Below, one piece after another: positions 38,081 through 47,761 of a DNA stretch of 64,000 bases (the first letter of the stretch is position 1; the number at the start of each line of letters is the position of its first letter). A model generated the notes under the pieces. That model made no database searches. It was given only the letters and a program-made list of their open reading frames with translations, and was not told the origin of the DNA. The DNA lies in assembly GCF_002741075.1 (NCBI RefSeq), contig NZ_CP016634.1, forward strand, positions 5,074,501 to 5,138,500, in the 5' to 3' direction. The translations under genes were made by a program, and so were the position numbers. Source of the DNA: Pseudomonas putida. Its GTDB lineage: Bacteria > Pseudomonadota > Gammaproteobacteria > Pseudomonadales > Pseudomonadaceae.

Positions 38081-39226
38081 TCAAACCTGTGCAATCCATT
38101 TGCGGTGCGTATGGATCGACATCAAAACGCCAAACGCTGACAGCAGCGTCACCAACGAAGTTCCGCCATAGCTAATGAAGGGCAGCGGCACGCCAACCAC
38201 GGGCAGAAGGCCACTGACCATACCGATATTGACGAATACATATACAAAGAACGTCATGGTCAAGCTGCCAGCGAGCAACTTACCGAACAACGTCTGGGCC
38301 TGGGCGGTGATCACCAGCCCTCGGCCAATCAGTAACAGATAGATCAGTAGCAACAGACAGATGCCGACCAGGCCGAACTCCTCGCCAAGCACCGCGATGA
38401 TGAAGTCGGTGTGGCTTTCCGGGAGGAAGTCCAGGTGCGACTGGGTGCCCAGCAGCCAGCCTTTGCCGAACACACCGCCCGAGCCGATCGCCGCCTTGGA
38501 TTGGATGATGTTCCAGCCCGTGCCCAGCGGGTCGCTCTCGGGGTCGAGGAAGGTCAGCACCCGTTGCTTCTGGTAGTCGTGCATGACGAAGAACCACATC
38601 GCCACCGCCACCGGTACTGCCGCGGCGACCACACTGATGATCCAGCGCCAGCGCAGCCCTCCCATGAACAGCACGAAGGCGCCCGAGGCCAGGATCAGCA
38701 GCGCCGTCCCCAGGTCCGGCTGGCGCACGATGAGAATGAACGGCACGCCGATCAGTACCAGACTGATCGCCACATGCTTGAGGTGCGGCGGCAAGGTGCG
38801 CTTGGACAGGTACCAGGCGATGGTCGCCGGCATGATGATCTTCATGAACTCCGAAGGCTGGAAGCGGATGACCCCCGGGATGTTGATCCAGCGTGTGGCC
38901 CCCATGGCGTTGTGGCCCATGACGTCCACCACCACCAGCAGCAGCACCCCGACCACATAGGCCAGGGGCACCCAGCGCGCCATGAAACGCGGCTCGAGCT
39001 GGGCGATGACGAACATCGACACCAGGCCGATGCCGAACGACGTCGCCTGCTTGAGCAGCAGGTCCCAGTTCTTGCCACTGGCCGAATAGAGGACGAACAG
39101 GCTGCCGGCCGCCAGGGTCAGCAGGATCACCAACAAAGGGCCATCGACATGGATGCGCTGCAGGAAGCTGGCGCGGCGACGCATCACGTCCTCGCTGGAG
39201 AGCATGCGATCGAAATTGTTCTTCAC
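38081..39226 (-). CDS. rodA: Rod-shape SEDS glycosyltransferase RodA
   Basis: A 381-residue polytopic protein with about ten membrane helices and SEDS family signatures: RWINIPGVIRFQPSEFMKI, the DLGTALL loop, and the C-terminal GVPLPFISYGGTSLVT. RodA polymerises lipid II into glycan strands of the lateral wall together with PBP2, encoded just upstream. The start ATG overlaps the mrdA stop by four bases (ATGA). It has ~14 more N-terminal residues than some RodA entries, so a start at the next Met is possible. Confidence 0.95.
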   Translation of the reverse strand: MKNNFDRMLSSEDVMRRRASFLQRIHVDGPLLVILLTLAAGSLFVLYSASGKNWDLLLKQATSFGIGLVSMFVIAQLEPRFMARWVPLAYVVGVLLLVVVDVMGHNAMGATRWINIPGVIRFQPSEFMKIIMPATIAWYLSKRTLPPHLKHVAISLVLIGVPFILIVRQPDLGTALLILASGAFVLFMGGLRWRWIISVVAAAVPVAVAMWFFVMHDYQKQRVLTFLDPESDPLGTGWNIIQSKAAIGSGGVFGKGWLLGTQSHLDFLPESHTDFIIAVLGEEFGLVGICLLLLIYLLLIGRGLVITAQAQTLFGKLLAGSLTMTFFVYVFVNIGMVSGLLPVVGVPLPFISYGGTSLVTLLSAFGVLMSIHTHRKWIAQV

Positions 39227-41112
39227 TGGGCCGATTCCTGGACAACGGTGGCGGGCGCGAACTCGGGTTTGAGCCGGCCGTTCTCGTCGAGCAGCCAGGC
39301 GTCCATCACCTGGCGCACGACAGGCGCTGCGACGCCGGAGCCGGACTCGCCGTTCTCGACCATCACCGAGACCACGATCTTCGGATCTTCGGCGGGGGCG
39401 AAGGCGACGAACAAGGCGTGGTCGCGGTGACGCTCCTGGAGTTTGTTGCGGTCATATTTCTCGCCTTGCTTGATCGCCACCACCTGGGCGGTGCCGCTCT
39501 TGCCGGCGATGCGGTACTGGGAGCCCAGCGCGGCCTTGCGCGCGGTACCCCGGGCGCCGTGCATCACCTGCTCCATGCCGTGGGTGACCTTGGCCCAATC
39601 GGACTTGTCACGTAGCACAATGTCTTCCATCGGGTTCTCGTCCACCGGCGGCTTGCCTTCGATGGTCTTGGCCAGGTGCGGGCGGTTCCACTTGCCTTTG
39701 TTGGCGATCAACGCCGTGGCCTGGGCCAGTTGCAGCGGCGTGGCCTGCATGTAGCCTTGGCCGATACCGAGGATCAGGGTCTCGCCAGGGAACCAGGCCT
39801 GACGGCGCGTGGCGCGCTTCCATTCGCGCGACGGCATCAGCCCAGGGGATTCCTCGAACATGTCGAGGGACACCTTCTGGCCGATGCCGAACTTGTTCAT
39901 GTAGCTGGACAGTCGATCGATCCCCATCTTGTGGGCAAGGTCGTAGAAGTAGGTGTCGTTGGAGCGCATGATCGCAGTGTCCAGATCGACCCAGCCGTCA
40001 CCGGTCCGGTTCCAGTTACGGTACTTGTGGTCGTAGTTGGGCAACTGGTAGTAGCCCGGGTCGAACACGCGACTGCTCGAGGTCACCACACCACTGTCCA
40101 GGCCGGCGATGGCCACCGCCGGCTTGATGGTCGAACCCGGCGGATAGAGCCCACGTAGGACACGGTTGAACAGCGGTCGGTCGATCGAATCGCGCAGCTC
40201 GGCATAGGCCTTGAAGCTGATGCCGGTGACGAACAGATTGGGGTCGAAGCTCGGCTGGCTGACCATGGCCAACACCTCGCCCGTGCGCGGATCCAAAGCC
40301 ACCAGCGCCCCCCGCCGCCCGCCCAGGGCCGCCTCGGCGGCCTCCTGCAGCTTGATGTCCAGGCTCAGGACGATGTCCTTGCCTGGCTCCGGATCGGTGC
40401 GTTTTAGCACCCGCAGGACCCGACCTCGGGCGTTGGTCTCGACTTCCTCGTAGCCCACCTGGCCGTGCAGTTCGGCCTCATAGAAACGCTCGATGCCGGT
40501 CTTGCCGATATGGTGGGTGCCACTGTAGTTGACCGGATCGAGGCTCTTGAGCTCCTTCTCGTTGATCCGCCCCACATACCCCACCGAATGCGCAAAATGA
40601 GCACCCTGAGGGTAATGGCGCACCAATTGCGCCGCCACGTCCACGCCCGGCAGGCGGAACTGGTTCACCGCGATGCGGGCGATCTGCTCCTCGTTGAGCT
40701 CGAACAGAATCGGCACAGGCTCGAATGGCCTGCGCCCCTGCTTCATGCGCTTTTCGAACAAGGCCCGGTCATCGGGGGTCAGCTCCAGTACCTCGACGAT
40801 GGTATCCAGCACCTGGTGCCAGTCACCTGAGCGCTCGCGGGTCATGGTCAGGCTGAAACTGGGACGGTTGTCGGCGACGATCACCCCGTTGCGGTCGAAA
40901 ATCAGCCCGCGGGTCGGCGGGATCGGCTGCACGTGCACCCGGTTGTTTTCCGAAAGCGTGGAGTGGTAGTCGTACTGGATGACCTGCAGGTAGTACAGCC
41001 GGGCGATCAGGACGCACACCAGCAGCACGACCGCCACCGCGCCGACCACGACGCGGCTGCGCACCAGGCGGGCGTCTTTCTCATGGTCCTTCAGACGAAT
41101 CGGCTGCGACAT
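39223..41112 (-). CDS. mrdA: Penicillin-binding protein 2 (elongation transpeptidase)
   Basis: A 629-residue class B PBP. One N-terminal membrane helix (about 22-42), a PBP dimer/pedestal domain, then the transpeptidase domain with S327 in PPGSTIK, SND in IMRSNDTYFYDL and KSG in AGKSGTAQV. It crosslinks lateral-wall peptidoglycan with RodA. It lies 17 bases after rlmH on the same strand, in the proA-to-rlpA transcription unit. Confidence 0.96.
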   Translation of the reverse strand: MSQPIRLKDHEKDARLVRSRVVVGAVAVVLLVCVLIARLYYLQVIQYDYHSTLSENNRVHVQPIPPTRGLIFDRNGVIVADNRPSFSLTMTRERSGDWHQVLDTIVEVLELTPDDRALFEKRMKQGRRPFEPVPILFELNEEQIARIAVNQFRLPGVDVAAQLVRHYPQGAHFAHSVGYVGRINEKELKSLDPVNYSGTHHIGKTGIERFYEAELHGQVGYEEVETNARGRVLRVLKRTDPEPGKDIVLSLDIKLQEAAEAALGGRRGALVALDPRTGEVLAMVSQPSFDPNLFVTGISFKAYAELRDSIDRPLFNRVLRGLYPPGSTIKPAVAIAGLDSGVVTSSSRVFDPGYYQLPNYDHKYRNWNRTGDGWVDLDTAIMRSNDTYFYDLAHKMGIDRLSSYMNKFGIGQKVSLDMFEESPGLMPSREWKRATRRQAWFPGETLILGIGQGYMQATPLQLAQATALIANKGKWNRPHLAKTIEGKPPVDENPMEDIVLRDKSDWAKVTHGMEQVMHGARGTARKAALGSQYRIAGKSGTAQVVAIKQGEKYDRNKLQERHRDHALFVAFAPAEDPKIVVSVMVENGESGSGVAAPVVRQVMDAWLLDENGRLKPEFAPATVVQESAQ

Positions 41113-41129
41113 CGGACGGGCTTACAGGC

Positions 41130-41597
41130 TCATTTGTGGTAAGGGTGCCCGGACAATACGGTCCAGGCGCGATAGATCTGCTCGCCGATCAGTATCCTTA
41201 CCAACGGGTGCGGCAGGGTCAGTGGCGACAGCGACCAACGCTGTTCGCTGCGTGCGCAGACCTCCGGCGCCAGGCCTTCCGGGCCTCCCACCATGAGATT
41301 GACCGTACGCGCATCCAGGCGCCAACGGTCCAGCTCACCCGCCAGTTGCTCGGTACTCCAGGGCTTGCCATGGACCTCGAGGGTGACGATGCGTTCCCCA
41401 GGCTGAACCTTGGCCAGCATGGCCTCACCCTCCTGACGAATCAGGCGAGCGACATCGGCATTCTTGCCACGGGTGTTCAGCGGAATCTCCACCAGCTCCA
41501 ACGACAGCTCCGGGGGCAGGCGCTTGGCATATTCATGCCAGCCTTCCTCGACCCAGCGGGGCATGCGCGAGCCGACTGCGATCAGGCGCAGGCGCAC
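41130..41597 (-). CDS. rlmH: 23S rRNA (pseudouridine1915-N3)-methyltransferase
   Basis: A 155-residue SPOUT methyltransferase of exact family length. [28 protein letters not shown] at the start, and [11 protein letters not shown] and the C-terminal [28 protein letters not shown] are diagnostic. It methylates pseudouridine 1915 in helix 69 of mature 70S ribosomes. It lies 9 bases after rsfS, so two ribosome-linked genes lead into the cell-wall genes. Confidence 0.97.
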   Translation of the reverse strand: MRLRLIAVGSRMPRWVEEGWHEYAKRLPPELSLELVEIPLNTRGKNADVARLIRQEGEAMLAKVQPGERIVTLEVHGKPWSTEQLAGELDRWRLDARTVNLMVGGPEGLAPEVCARSEQRWSLSPLTLPHPLVRILIGEQIYRAWTVLSGHPYHK

Positions 41598-41606
41598 GGC
41601 GCGTCC

Positions 41607-42026
41607 TCAGCTCCGGTCCTTGAGGTTTTCGGAATAGCTGTGGGCGTTTTCCGGGCTGTGGTGCTTGCCGTCGGCGGAGCGGCTTTGCTCGGCACCCAGC
41701 CACAGGCGCTCGAGGTCGTAGAACTGACGCGCTGCGGCAGTCATCATGTGCACGATGACGTCATTGAGGTCCAGCAGGACCCAGTCGCTATCACCCTTGC
41801 CTTCTTCGCCCAGCGGCTGCACGCCCTGGAGCTTGACGATTTCGCGGACCTTCTCGGCCATCGCGTTGATCTGCCGGTTGGAGGTACCGGTGGCGATGAT
41901 CATGTAGTCGGTCAGGCTGTGTTTTTCACGCACGTCGATGACCTGGATGTCCTGGGCCTTGACGTCTTCCAAAGCCGATTTGGCCAGGTTGACCAGCTCT
42001 TCGCCGGTAATTTTCTGCTTGCTCAT
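41607..42026 (-). CDS. rsfS: Ribosomal silencing factor RsfS
   Basis: A 139-residue protein starting MSKQKITGEELVNLAKSALEDVKAQDIQVIDV, with TDYMIIATGTSNRQINAMAEKV and SDWVLLDLNDVIVHMM, all RsfS signatures. It binds uL14 and blocks subunit joining when nutrients are short. The C-terminal ~25 residues after the core (SADGKHHSPENAHSY) are a variable tail. The start at 42026 is followed by a normal core; nadD is upstream. Confidence 0.96.
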   Translation of the reverse strand: MSKQKITGEELVNLAKSALEDVKAQDIQVIDVREKHSLTDYMIIATGTSNRQINAMAEKVREIVKLQGVQPLGEEGKGDSDWVLLDLNDVIVHMMTAAARQFYDLERLWLGAEQSRSADGKHHSPENAHSYSENLKDRS

Positions 42027-42069
42027 AAGAAACTCGTTCAATTCATGAATGAGGCGCCTGGTGGCGCCG

Positions 42070-42765
42070 TCAGTGCGACGCACGGTAAAGGTCGTGCGCC
42101 TCGATATAGGCCAGTACTGCGTCCGGCACCAGGAACCGTACCGACTTGCCGCTGGCCAGCAGCTGTCGGATCTGCGTGGCGGACACCGCGAGCGGTGTCT
42201 GCCAGACGAACGAAATGTGCCCCGCCGGGCCGGACATGGCGGTGGGATCGCTCTCCGAGCGCGCAGCCAGCAGGTTGCGCAGCTCGTCAGGGGGTTCGAC
42301 ATCGGCATCCGGGCGTTGCAGCACCAGGATGTGACAGTGTTGCAAAAGCTCTTCCCAGCGATGCCAGCTGGGCAGGCCGCAGAACGCGTCCCAACCCAGC
42401 ACCAGGAACAGCTGGTCGTCAGCGCCCAGTTCGGCGCGGATCGACTCCAAGGTATCAATGGTGTAAGACGGTTTGTCCCGTGCAAGCTCCCGGGCATCCA
42501 CGCTCAACCGTTCGACCCCGGCCACGGCGCAGCGCACCATCGCCAGACGGTCCTGCGGCGCCACCTGCGGGGTATCGCGGTGCGGCGGCCGGGCGTTGGG
42601 CAACAGGCGCAGCTCATCCAACGCCATGAACTCGGCCACTTCCAGCGCGCTGCGCAGGTGACCGATGTGCACGGGATCGAAGGTGCCGCCGAGAATGCCG
42701 ATGCGCCGGACTGCCTGGGCCTTGCTCAACTCAGCAGGACTCCTGGCCGCGCAGCTGGCCGTCAC
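42070..42765 (-). CDS. nadD: Nicotinate-nucleotide adenylyltransferase
   Basis: A nucleotidyltransferase with [17 protein letters not shown] and the C-terminal SATQIRQLL. It makes NaAD from NaMN and ATP in NAD synthesis. The frame opens with an ATG at 42765 (231 residues) that overlaps proA by 35 bases. A TTG at 42729 (219 residues, starting SKAQAVRR) has AGGAG about 10 bases upstream and gives an ordinary NadD N-terminus, so either could be the true start. Nothing else in the frame is unusual. Confidence 0.93.
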   Translation of the reverse strand: MTASCAARSPAELSKAQAVRRIGILGGTFDPVHIGHLRSALEVAEFMALDELRLLPNARPPHRDTPQVAPQDRLAMVRCAVAGVERLSVDARELARDKPSYTIDTLESIRAELGADDQLFLVLGWDAFCGLPSWHRWEELLQHCHILVLQRPDADVEPPDELRNLLAARSESDPTAMSGPAGHISFVWQTPLAVSATQIRQLLASGKSVRFLVPDAVLAYIEAHDLYRASH

Positions 42766-44002
42766 CGATCACCACGTACTTCTCACAGGTCAGCCCTTCC
42801 AGACCGACCGGGCCGCGGGCGTGCAGCTTGTCGGTGGAGATGCCGATCTCCGCGCCCAGGCCGTACTCGAAACCATCGGCAAAGCAGGTCGGGGTGTTGA
42901 GCATCACCGAAGCCGAGTCGACCTCGGCCATGAAGCGCCGGGCCTGGCCCTGGTGCTCGGTGATGATCGAGTCGGTGTGGTGCGAGCCGTAGTGGTTGAT
43001 GTGCTCGATGGCCGTGTCCAGGCCATCGACGACACGGATCGACAGGATCGCGTCGAGGTACTCGGTGTGCCAGTCATCTTCGCTGGCCGGATTGGCAGCG
43101 ATGATCGCCCGAGTGCGTTCGCAGCCGCGCAGTTCGACGCCCTTCTCCTGGAAGCGGCGGGCCATTTCCGGCAGGAACGCCTCGGCGACACTGGCATCCA
43201 CCAGCAACGTCTCCATGGCGCCGCAGATGCCATAGCGGTAAGTCTTGGCGTTGAACGCGACGCGCCAGGCCTTGTCCAGGTCGGCATGCTGGTCGACGTA
43301 GACGTGGCAGATGCCGTCCAGGTGCTTGATCACCGGTACCCGGGCGTCACGGCTGATGCGCTCGATCAGGCCACGGCCGCCGCGCGGCACGATGACGTCG
43401 ACGAACTCAGGCATGCTGATCAGCGCACCCACGGCCGCGCGGTCGGTGGTCTCAACCACCTGGACCACAGCTGCCGGCAAGCCGGCCTCGGCCAGGCCGC
43501 GCTGGATGCAGGCGGCGATGGCGCGGTTGGAATGAATGGCTTCGGAGCCGCCACGCAGGATGGTGGCGTTGCCGGACTTCAGGCACAGGCTGGCGGCGTC
43601 GATGGTCACGTTCGGGCGCGACTCGTAGATGATCCCGATCACGCCCAGCGGCACGCGCATCTTGCCAACCTGGATGCCCGACGGGCGGTAGCTCATGTCA
43701 CGGATGGCACCGACCGGATCCGGCAGGCTGGCCACCTGGCGCAGGCCGGTGATCATGCCGTCGATGCGCGCCGGGGTCAGGGCCAGGCGATCCAGCAAGG
43801 CTGGCTCCAGGCCATTGGCGCGGCCATTGGCCAGGTCCTGTTCATTGGCTGCGGTCAGCTCGGCACGGGCGGCGTCCAGGGCGTCTGCGGCGGCCTGCAG
43901 GGCGCGGTTCTTCTGCGCGGTGCTGGCACGGCCGATCACGCGCGAGGCCTCACGGGCGGCGTGACCCAGGCGGGTCATGTAGTCAAGAACGGACTCAGTC
44001 AT
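42731..44002 (-). CDS. proA: Gamma-glutamyl phosphate reductase
   Basis: A 423-residue aldehyde-dehydrogenase-fold enzyme; the start at 44002 gives [13 protein letters not shown], the usual N-terminus. [46 protein letters not shown] (catalytic Cys) and the [20 protein letters not shown] segment are all in order. It reduces glutamyl-5-phosphate in proline synthesis. It is the first gene of the long minus-strand run nadD-rsfS-rlmH-mrdA-rodA-mltB-rlpA. Confidence 0.96.
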   Translation of the reverse strand: MTESVLDYMTRLGHAAREASRVIGRASTAQKNRALQAAADALDAARAELTAANEQDLANGRANGLEPALLDRLALTPARIDGMITGLRQVASLPDPVGAIRDMSYRPSGIQVGKMRVPLGVIGIIYESRPNVTIDAASLCLKSGNATILRGGSEAIHSNRAIAACIQRGLAEAGLPAAVVQVVETTDRAAVGALISMPEFVDVIVPRGGRGLIERISRDARVPVIKHLDGICHVYVDQHADLDKAWRVAFNAKTYRYGICGAMETLLVDASVAEAFLPEMARRFQEKGVELRGCERTRAIIAANPASEDDWHTEYLDAILSIRVVDGLDTAIEHINHYGSHHTDSIITEHQGQARRFMAEVDSASVMLNTPTCFADGFEYGLGAEIGISTDKLHARGPVGLEGLTCEKYVVIGDGQLRGQESC

Positions 44003-44146
44003 GGGCTCAGTGTCTTGGCGAAGGGGAAATCGGCTGATTATAACTGGCACGCTCGGGTACGCCCAGCGGCGGGTGGCGGATGGTCGAAAATGAACGACAG
44101 TATCTGTAGGAAAGATGTAACCACCCATATCGAATTTCCATCAAGC

Positions 44147-44219
44147 GGTTCGCGGACACACCCACCCCTACAGAAATCAGCGCACGACTGTGGCAGCTGG
44201 TTTACCCGCGAGAAGGACA
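44147..44219. repeat. Degenerate REP-like pair between proA and mpg
   Basis: GGTTCGCGGACACACCCACCCC (44147-44168) and the inverted GGCAGCTGGTTTACCCGCGA (44192-44211) have the size and order of the putida REP pair but have decayed. The rest of this 292-base divergent gap holds the two promoters. Confidence 0.45.
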
Positions 44220-44294
44220 CCGCGCCCCTCGGTTCAGCCTCGATTAAGCCATTAATTGCTATCATCTGCGCCCCTACCACCACGAGCCGACAGC

Positions 44295-44987
44295 ATGCCA
44301 GACACCGCCCCCTGCCCGGCCCGCGCCCTGCCGGACAGTTTCTTCGACCGTGACGCCCAGACCTTGGCCCGGGATCTTCTGGGCAAGGTGATCCGTCATC
44401 GCCAGGGCAATCTCTGGCTCGCGGCACGCATCATCGAGACCGAGGCCTACTACCTCACCGACAAGGGCAGCCACGCCTCGCTCGGCTACACGGAAAAACG
44501 CAAGGCGCTGTTCCTCGATGGTGGGCATATCTACATGTACTACGCCCGCGGCGGCGACTCGCTGAACTTCAGCGCCCACGGCCCGGGCAACGCTGTGTTG
44601 ATAAAATCCGCCTACCCATGGGTCGATGCCATTTCCGATGCCAACAGCCTGGCGCAGATGCAACTGAACAACCCCGATTCCAGCGGCGCCCTGCGCCCGG
44701 CCGAGCGCCTGTGCGCGGGGCAGACGCTGCTGTGTCGAGCCTTGGGGCTGAAGGTGCCGAACTGGGACGCCAAGCGCTTCGACCCTGAGCGCCTATATGT
44801 CGAAGACTGCGGCGCCATCATTACGCAAGTGATCCAGACCACCCGCCTGGGCATCCCTCATGGCCGCGACGAACACCTTCCCTACCGCTTCGTCGATGCC
44901 GAGTACGCGCGCTTCTGCACACGGAACCCGCTGCGCCGGGGCCAAGTCGAAGGGCGTGATTTTTCCATACTGAAACAAGGAAGCTGA
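44295..44987 (+). CDS. mpg: DNA-3-methyladenine glycosylase (MPG/AAG type)
   Basis: A 230-residue protein beginning at the ATG at 44295, with DSFFDRDAQTLARDLLGKVIRH, IIETEAYYLTDKGSHAS (catalytic Glu and Tyr region), HIYMYYARGGDSLNF and SAYPWVDA. These are AAG-family signatures. It removes alkylated purines from DNA by base excision. It is followed 4 bases later by the DedA-PAP2 gene, so the pair is probably one transcript although the functions are unrelated. Confidence 0.92.
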   Translation: MPDTAPCPARALPDSFFDRDAQTLARDLLGKVIRHRQGNLWLAARIIETEAYYLTDKGSHASLGYTEKRKALFLDGGHIYMYYARGGDSLNFSAHGPGNAVLIKSAYPWVDAISDANSLAQMQLNNPDSSGALRPAERLCAGQTLLCRALGLKVPNWDAKRFDPERLYVEDCGAIITQVIQTTRLGIPHGRDEHLPYRFVDAEYARFCTRNPLRRGQVEGRDFSILKQGS

Positions 44988-44991
44988 CTCC

Positions 44992-46308
44992 ATGGGCCAA
45001 TGGCTCGACAGCCTGACCGGCTGGCTCAGCGCCAACCCTCAGTGGCTTGGCCTGGCGATTTTCCTGGTGGCCTGCGTGGAATGCCTGGCCATCGCCGGCA
45101 TCATCGTGCCGGGTACTGTTTTGCTGTTCGCCGTGGCCGTACTGGCCGGCAGCGGCGCCTTCAGCCTCGGCGAGACGTTGCTGCTGGGCTTTCTTGGCGG
45201 GCTGCTGGGGGATGCGGTGTCCTACACGCTCGGCAAACGCTTCCATCAGAACATCTGGCGCTTGCCGTTGCTGCGCCATCATCCGGAATGGATAGGCAGC
45301 GCCGAGGCCTACTTCCACCGCTATGGCATCGCCAGCCTGCTGGTAGGACGCTTCATTGGCCCGCTGCGGCCGATGCTGCCTATGGTCGCGGGTATGTTCG
45401 ACATGCCTCTGCCACGCTTCATCGCTGTCAGCCTGCTGGCCGGCGCCGGCTGGTCGGTGGCCTACCTGCTGCCGGGCTGGGCCACCGGGGCGGCCATGCG
45501 CCTGCCCTTGCCGGAAGGATTCTGGCTGGATGCAGGCATCATCGCCGGGACGCTGGCGGTGCTGATCGGCCTGAGCCTCAACAGCAGCCTGCGTGATCAG
45601 CGCAACGGCACGCGCCTGATCACCGGCCTGAGCGTTGTCGCCCTGACGGGCATATTCCTTGGCTGGCCGTATCTGCAAGAATTCGACCAGGGGATCATGA
45701 CGCTGGTCCAGGAGCACCGCAGCCAGGCAGTCGATGGCGCCGTGGTGCTGGTCACCCGCTTGGGGGATTTTCGAACCCAGTTGTTCCTGGGCGGCTTGCT
45801 TACCGGGCTGCTGCTGCTGGCGCGACAATGGCGTCACGCCCTGTTCGCCGGTGGCGCATTGATGGGCACGGCGATCGCCAACGGCACGCTGAAATGGCTG
45901 TTCGCCCGGACACGCCCTGAAGTACTGACCGACCCACTGACCAGCTACAGCATGCCCAGCGGCCACAGTTCGGCGTCGTTTGCGTTCTTCCTGGTGCTGG
46001 CGGTGCTGGCCGGACGCGGCCAGCCGCCACGCATGCGCTTGACGTGGGTGATGCTGGGCTGCCTGCCGGCGCTGGCAATTGCCTTGTCGCGAGTGTATCT
46101 GGGCGTTCATTGGCCGACCGATATCCTGGCCGGTGCGCTGCTGGCATGTTGCGTGTGTGCGTTGAGCCTGACCCTGGTGCAGCATCGCCAGCCGTTGCGG
46201 GCCCTGCCGTTGCGCGTGTGGTGGTTGGTGCTGCCGGCCTGCGTGGCACTGCTGGCGTTCTTCGCCCTGCACGCCCTGCCCCAGGCGCTGTTGCGCTACA
46301 AATATTGA
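44992..46308 (+). CDS. DedA-PAP2 fusion membrane protein
   Basis: A 438-residue polytopic protein made of two domains. The N-terminal half (about residues 15-190) is a DedA/SNARE-associated domain, with GIIVPGTVLLF, GFLGGLLGDAVSYTLGKRF and RFIGPLRPMLPMVAGMF. The C-terminal half (about 235-420) is a PAP2 lipid phosphatase with all three motifs intact: KWLFARTRPE, PSGHSSAS and SRVYLGVHWPTD. DedA proteins flip undecaprenyl phosphate and PAP2 enzymes dephosphorylate undecaprenyl pyrophosphate or phosphatidic acid. The fusion suggests phosphatase and flippase steps in one protein; this is inference. Confidence 0.88.
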   Translation: MGQWLDSLTGWLSANPQWLGLAIFLVACVECLAIAGIIVPGTVLLFAVAVLAGSGAFSLGETLLLGFLGGLLGDAVSYTLGKRFHQNIWRLPLLRHHPEWIGSAEAYFHRYGIASLLVGRFIGPLRPMLPMVAGMFDMPLPRFIAVSLLAGAGWSVAYLLPGWATGAAMRLPLPEGFWLDAGIIAGTLAVLIGLSLNSSLRDQRNGTRLITGLSVVALTGIFLGWPYLQEFDQGIMTLVQEHRSQAVDGAVVLVTRLGDFRTQLFLGGLLTGLLLLARQWRHALFAGGALMGTAIANGTLKWLFARTRPEVLTDPLTSYSMPSGHSSASFAFFLVLAVLAGRGQPPRMRLTWVMLGCLPALAIALSRVYLGVHWPTDILAGALLACCVCALSLTLVQHRQPLRALPLRVWWLVLPACVALLAFFALHALPQALLRYKY

Positions 46309-46335
46309 GACGCGACCACTTCGGTGTACTCGCAG

Positions 46336-46413
46336 CCGCATTTACGGGTAAATCCGCTCCTACAGGGCTTGCGCTGTTTTCTGTGGGAGTGGGTTTACCT
46401 GCGAATACAAAGG
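46336..46413. repeat. REP inverted pair
   Basis: TTTACGGGTAAATCCGCTCC (from 46341) and the inverted GGGAGTGGGTTTACCTGCGA (46385-46404) form the pair. It lies between the convergent DedA-PAP2 and Lon-N genes. Confidence 0.8.
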
Positions 46414-46444
46414 ATCGTTGCGTCTACCGCACTGCACGAGCAGT

Positions 46445-47041
46445 TCAGGCGAACAGCTCGCCCTGGATGCGGTCCAGCAGGTTCTGGATGGCCTCGAGCC
46501 GCAACTGCGGTGAGTCGATGGCCAAAAGATCGAGCTTGTCCTCTTCCATGAAGGGCAACAGATAGCCCAGCTGGTTGGCCAGAGACTGGCACCCATCCAC
46601 GGCCCGCGGCATGTCCAGCGCCGCGACCATCGGGTGTTCACCCAAGGCCTGCAGCAGCGCCAGCAGGTCGTCGTCCCGCTCGGACAACGCGCTGTCCGCC
46701 AGCTCCGGCAGCCAATGCACGTCGCCGACCATCAGTTGGTCCTTCTGCACTTCGGTCTGCGCCAGGCGAAAACGTCGCACGCCTTCCACCCGAATGCCCA
46801 GCAAGCCATTCTCCTGCTGCACGAAATCGCGGATCAGCGCCTCGCAGCCGACCGAGGCCACCACCGGCGGCGCCTTGCCGACCTGCTCGCCCTCGAGGAT
46901 GCACACCACACCAAATCCACCGCCCTGTTTCATGCAACGGCTGATCATGTCCAGGTAGCGCGCCTCGAAGATCTGCAGATCGAGCAAGCAGCCGGGAAAC
47001 AGCACGGTATCGAGGGGAAACAGCGGTAGCGTCATCTTCAT
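46445..47041 (-). CDS. Lon N-terminal (substrate-binding) domain protein
   Basis: A 198-residue protein (MKMTLPLFPLDTVLFPGCLLDLQIFEARYLDMI...) made only of the PUA-like Lon N-terminal domain plus a helical tail. There is no ATPase or protease part. Stand-alone LON-N proteins are common in Pseudomonas and their partner is unknown. It is 3 bases downstream of lrgB on the same strand and likely part of the lrgAB transcript. Confidence 0.88.
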   Translation of the reverse strand: MKMTLPLFPLDTVLFPGCLLDLQIFEARYLDMISRCMKQGGGFGVVCILEGEQVGKAPPVVASVGCEALIRDFVQQENGLLGIRVEGVRRFRLAQTEVQKDQLMVGDVHWLPELADSALSERDDDLLALLQALGEHPMVAALDMPRAVDGCQSLANQLGYLLPFMEEDKLDLLAIDSPQLRLEAIQNLLDRIQGELFA

Positions 47042-47044
47042 TCC

Positions 47045-47761
47045 TCACGCCAGCAGGCTGACCGCCAATGGCAGGAACACTGCCGTGGCCACACCCATCA
47101 GGCTCATCGCCAACGCGGCGAAGGCGCCGCATTCGTCACTTTCCTGCAAGGCTACCGAGGTGCCCACCGCATGGGCGGTGACGCCCAGGGACATGCCGCG
47201 CGCCTCGGGGCTGAACACGCCGAAGCGGGTCAGCAACGCCGGGCCGAAGATTGCCCCGATCACCCCGGTGATCAGCACGAACACCGCCGCGAGGGCCGCG
47301 ACACCGCCAATCTGCTCGGCCACAAGCATGGCAATGGGCGAGGTCACCGACTTGGGCGCCATGGTCATCAGGATCATGTGCTCGGCCCCGAACCACCAGC
47401 CCAGCGCCAGGCACGCCACGGTGGCGAACAGGCCCCCGACTACCAGCGTAGTAAATGTCGGCCAGAACAGCTGACGGATCCGTCGCAGGTTCAGGTAGAG
47501 CGGCACCGCCAAGGCCACGGTGGCCGGGCCCAGGAGGATGTAGAGAATCTCGGTGCTCTTGCGATACTCGGTGTAATCAATACCACACGTCAGCAGCACG
47601 CCGATGACCAGCACCATCGACATCAGCACTGGCTGCAGGAAGATCCAGCGGGTTTTCTCGTAGGCCGCCAACACTACCTGGTAGGCGCCCAGGGTGATGC
47701 CGATGCCGAATAGAGGGTGGTGGATGACCGCATCGAGCGCACCTTGCCAGTCGAGCATCAT
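47045..47761 (-). CDS. lrgB: LrgB/CidB-family membrane protein
   Basis: A 238-residue protein with about seven membrane helices and the LrgB signature APKSVTSPIAMLVAEQIGG, then RGMSLGVTAHAVGTSVA. In Gram-positives LrgAB/CidAB act as holin-like modulators of murein hydrolase activity and export of metabolites; in Gram-negatives a transport role has been shown for some members. The start overlaps the lrgA stop by four bases. Confidence 0.9.
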   Translation of the reverse strand: MMLDWQGALDAVIHHPLFGIGITLGAYQVVLAAYEKTRWIFLQPVLMSMVLVIGVLLTCGIDYTEYRKSTEILYILLGPATVALAVPLYLNLRRIRQLFWPTFTTLVVGGLFATVACLALGWWFGAEHMILMTMAPKSVTSPIAMLVAEQIGGVAALAAVFVLITGVIGAIFGPALLTRFGVFSPEARGMSLGVTAHAVGTSVALQESDECGAFAALAMSLMGVATAVFLPLAVSLLA

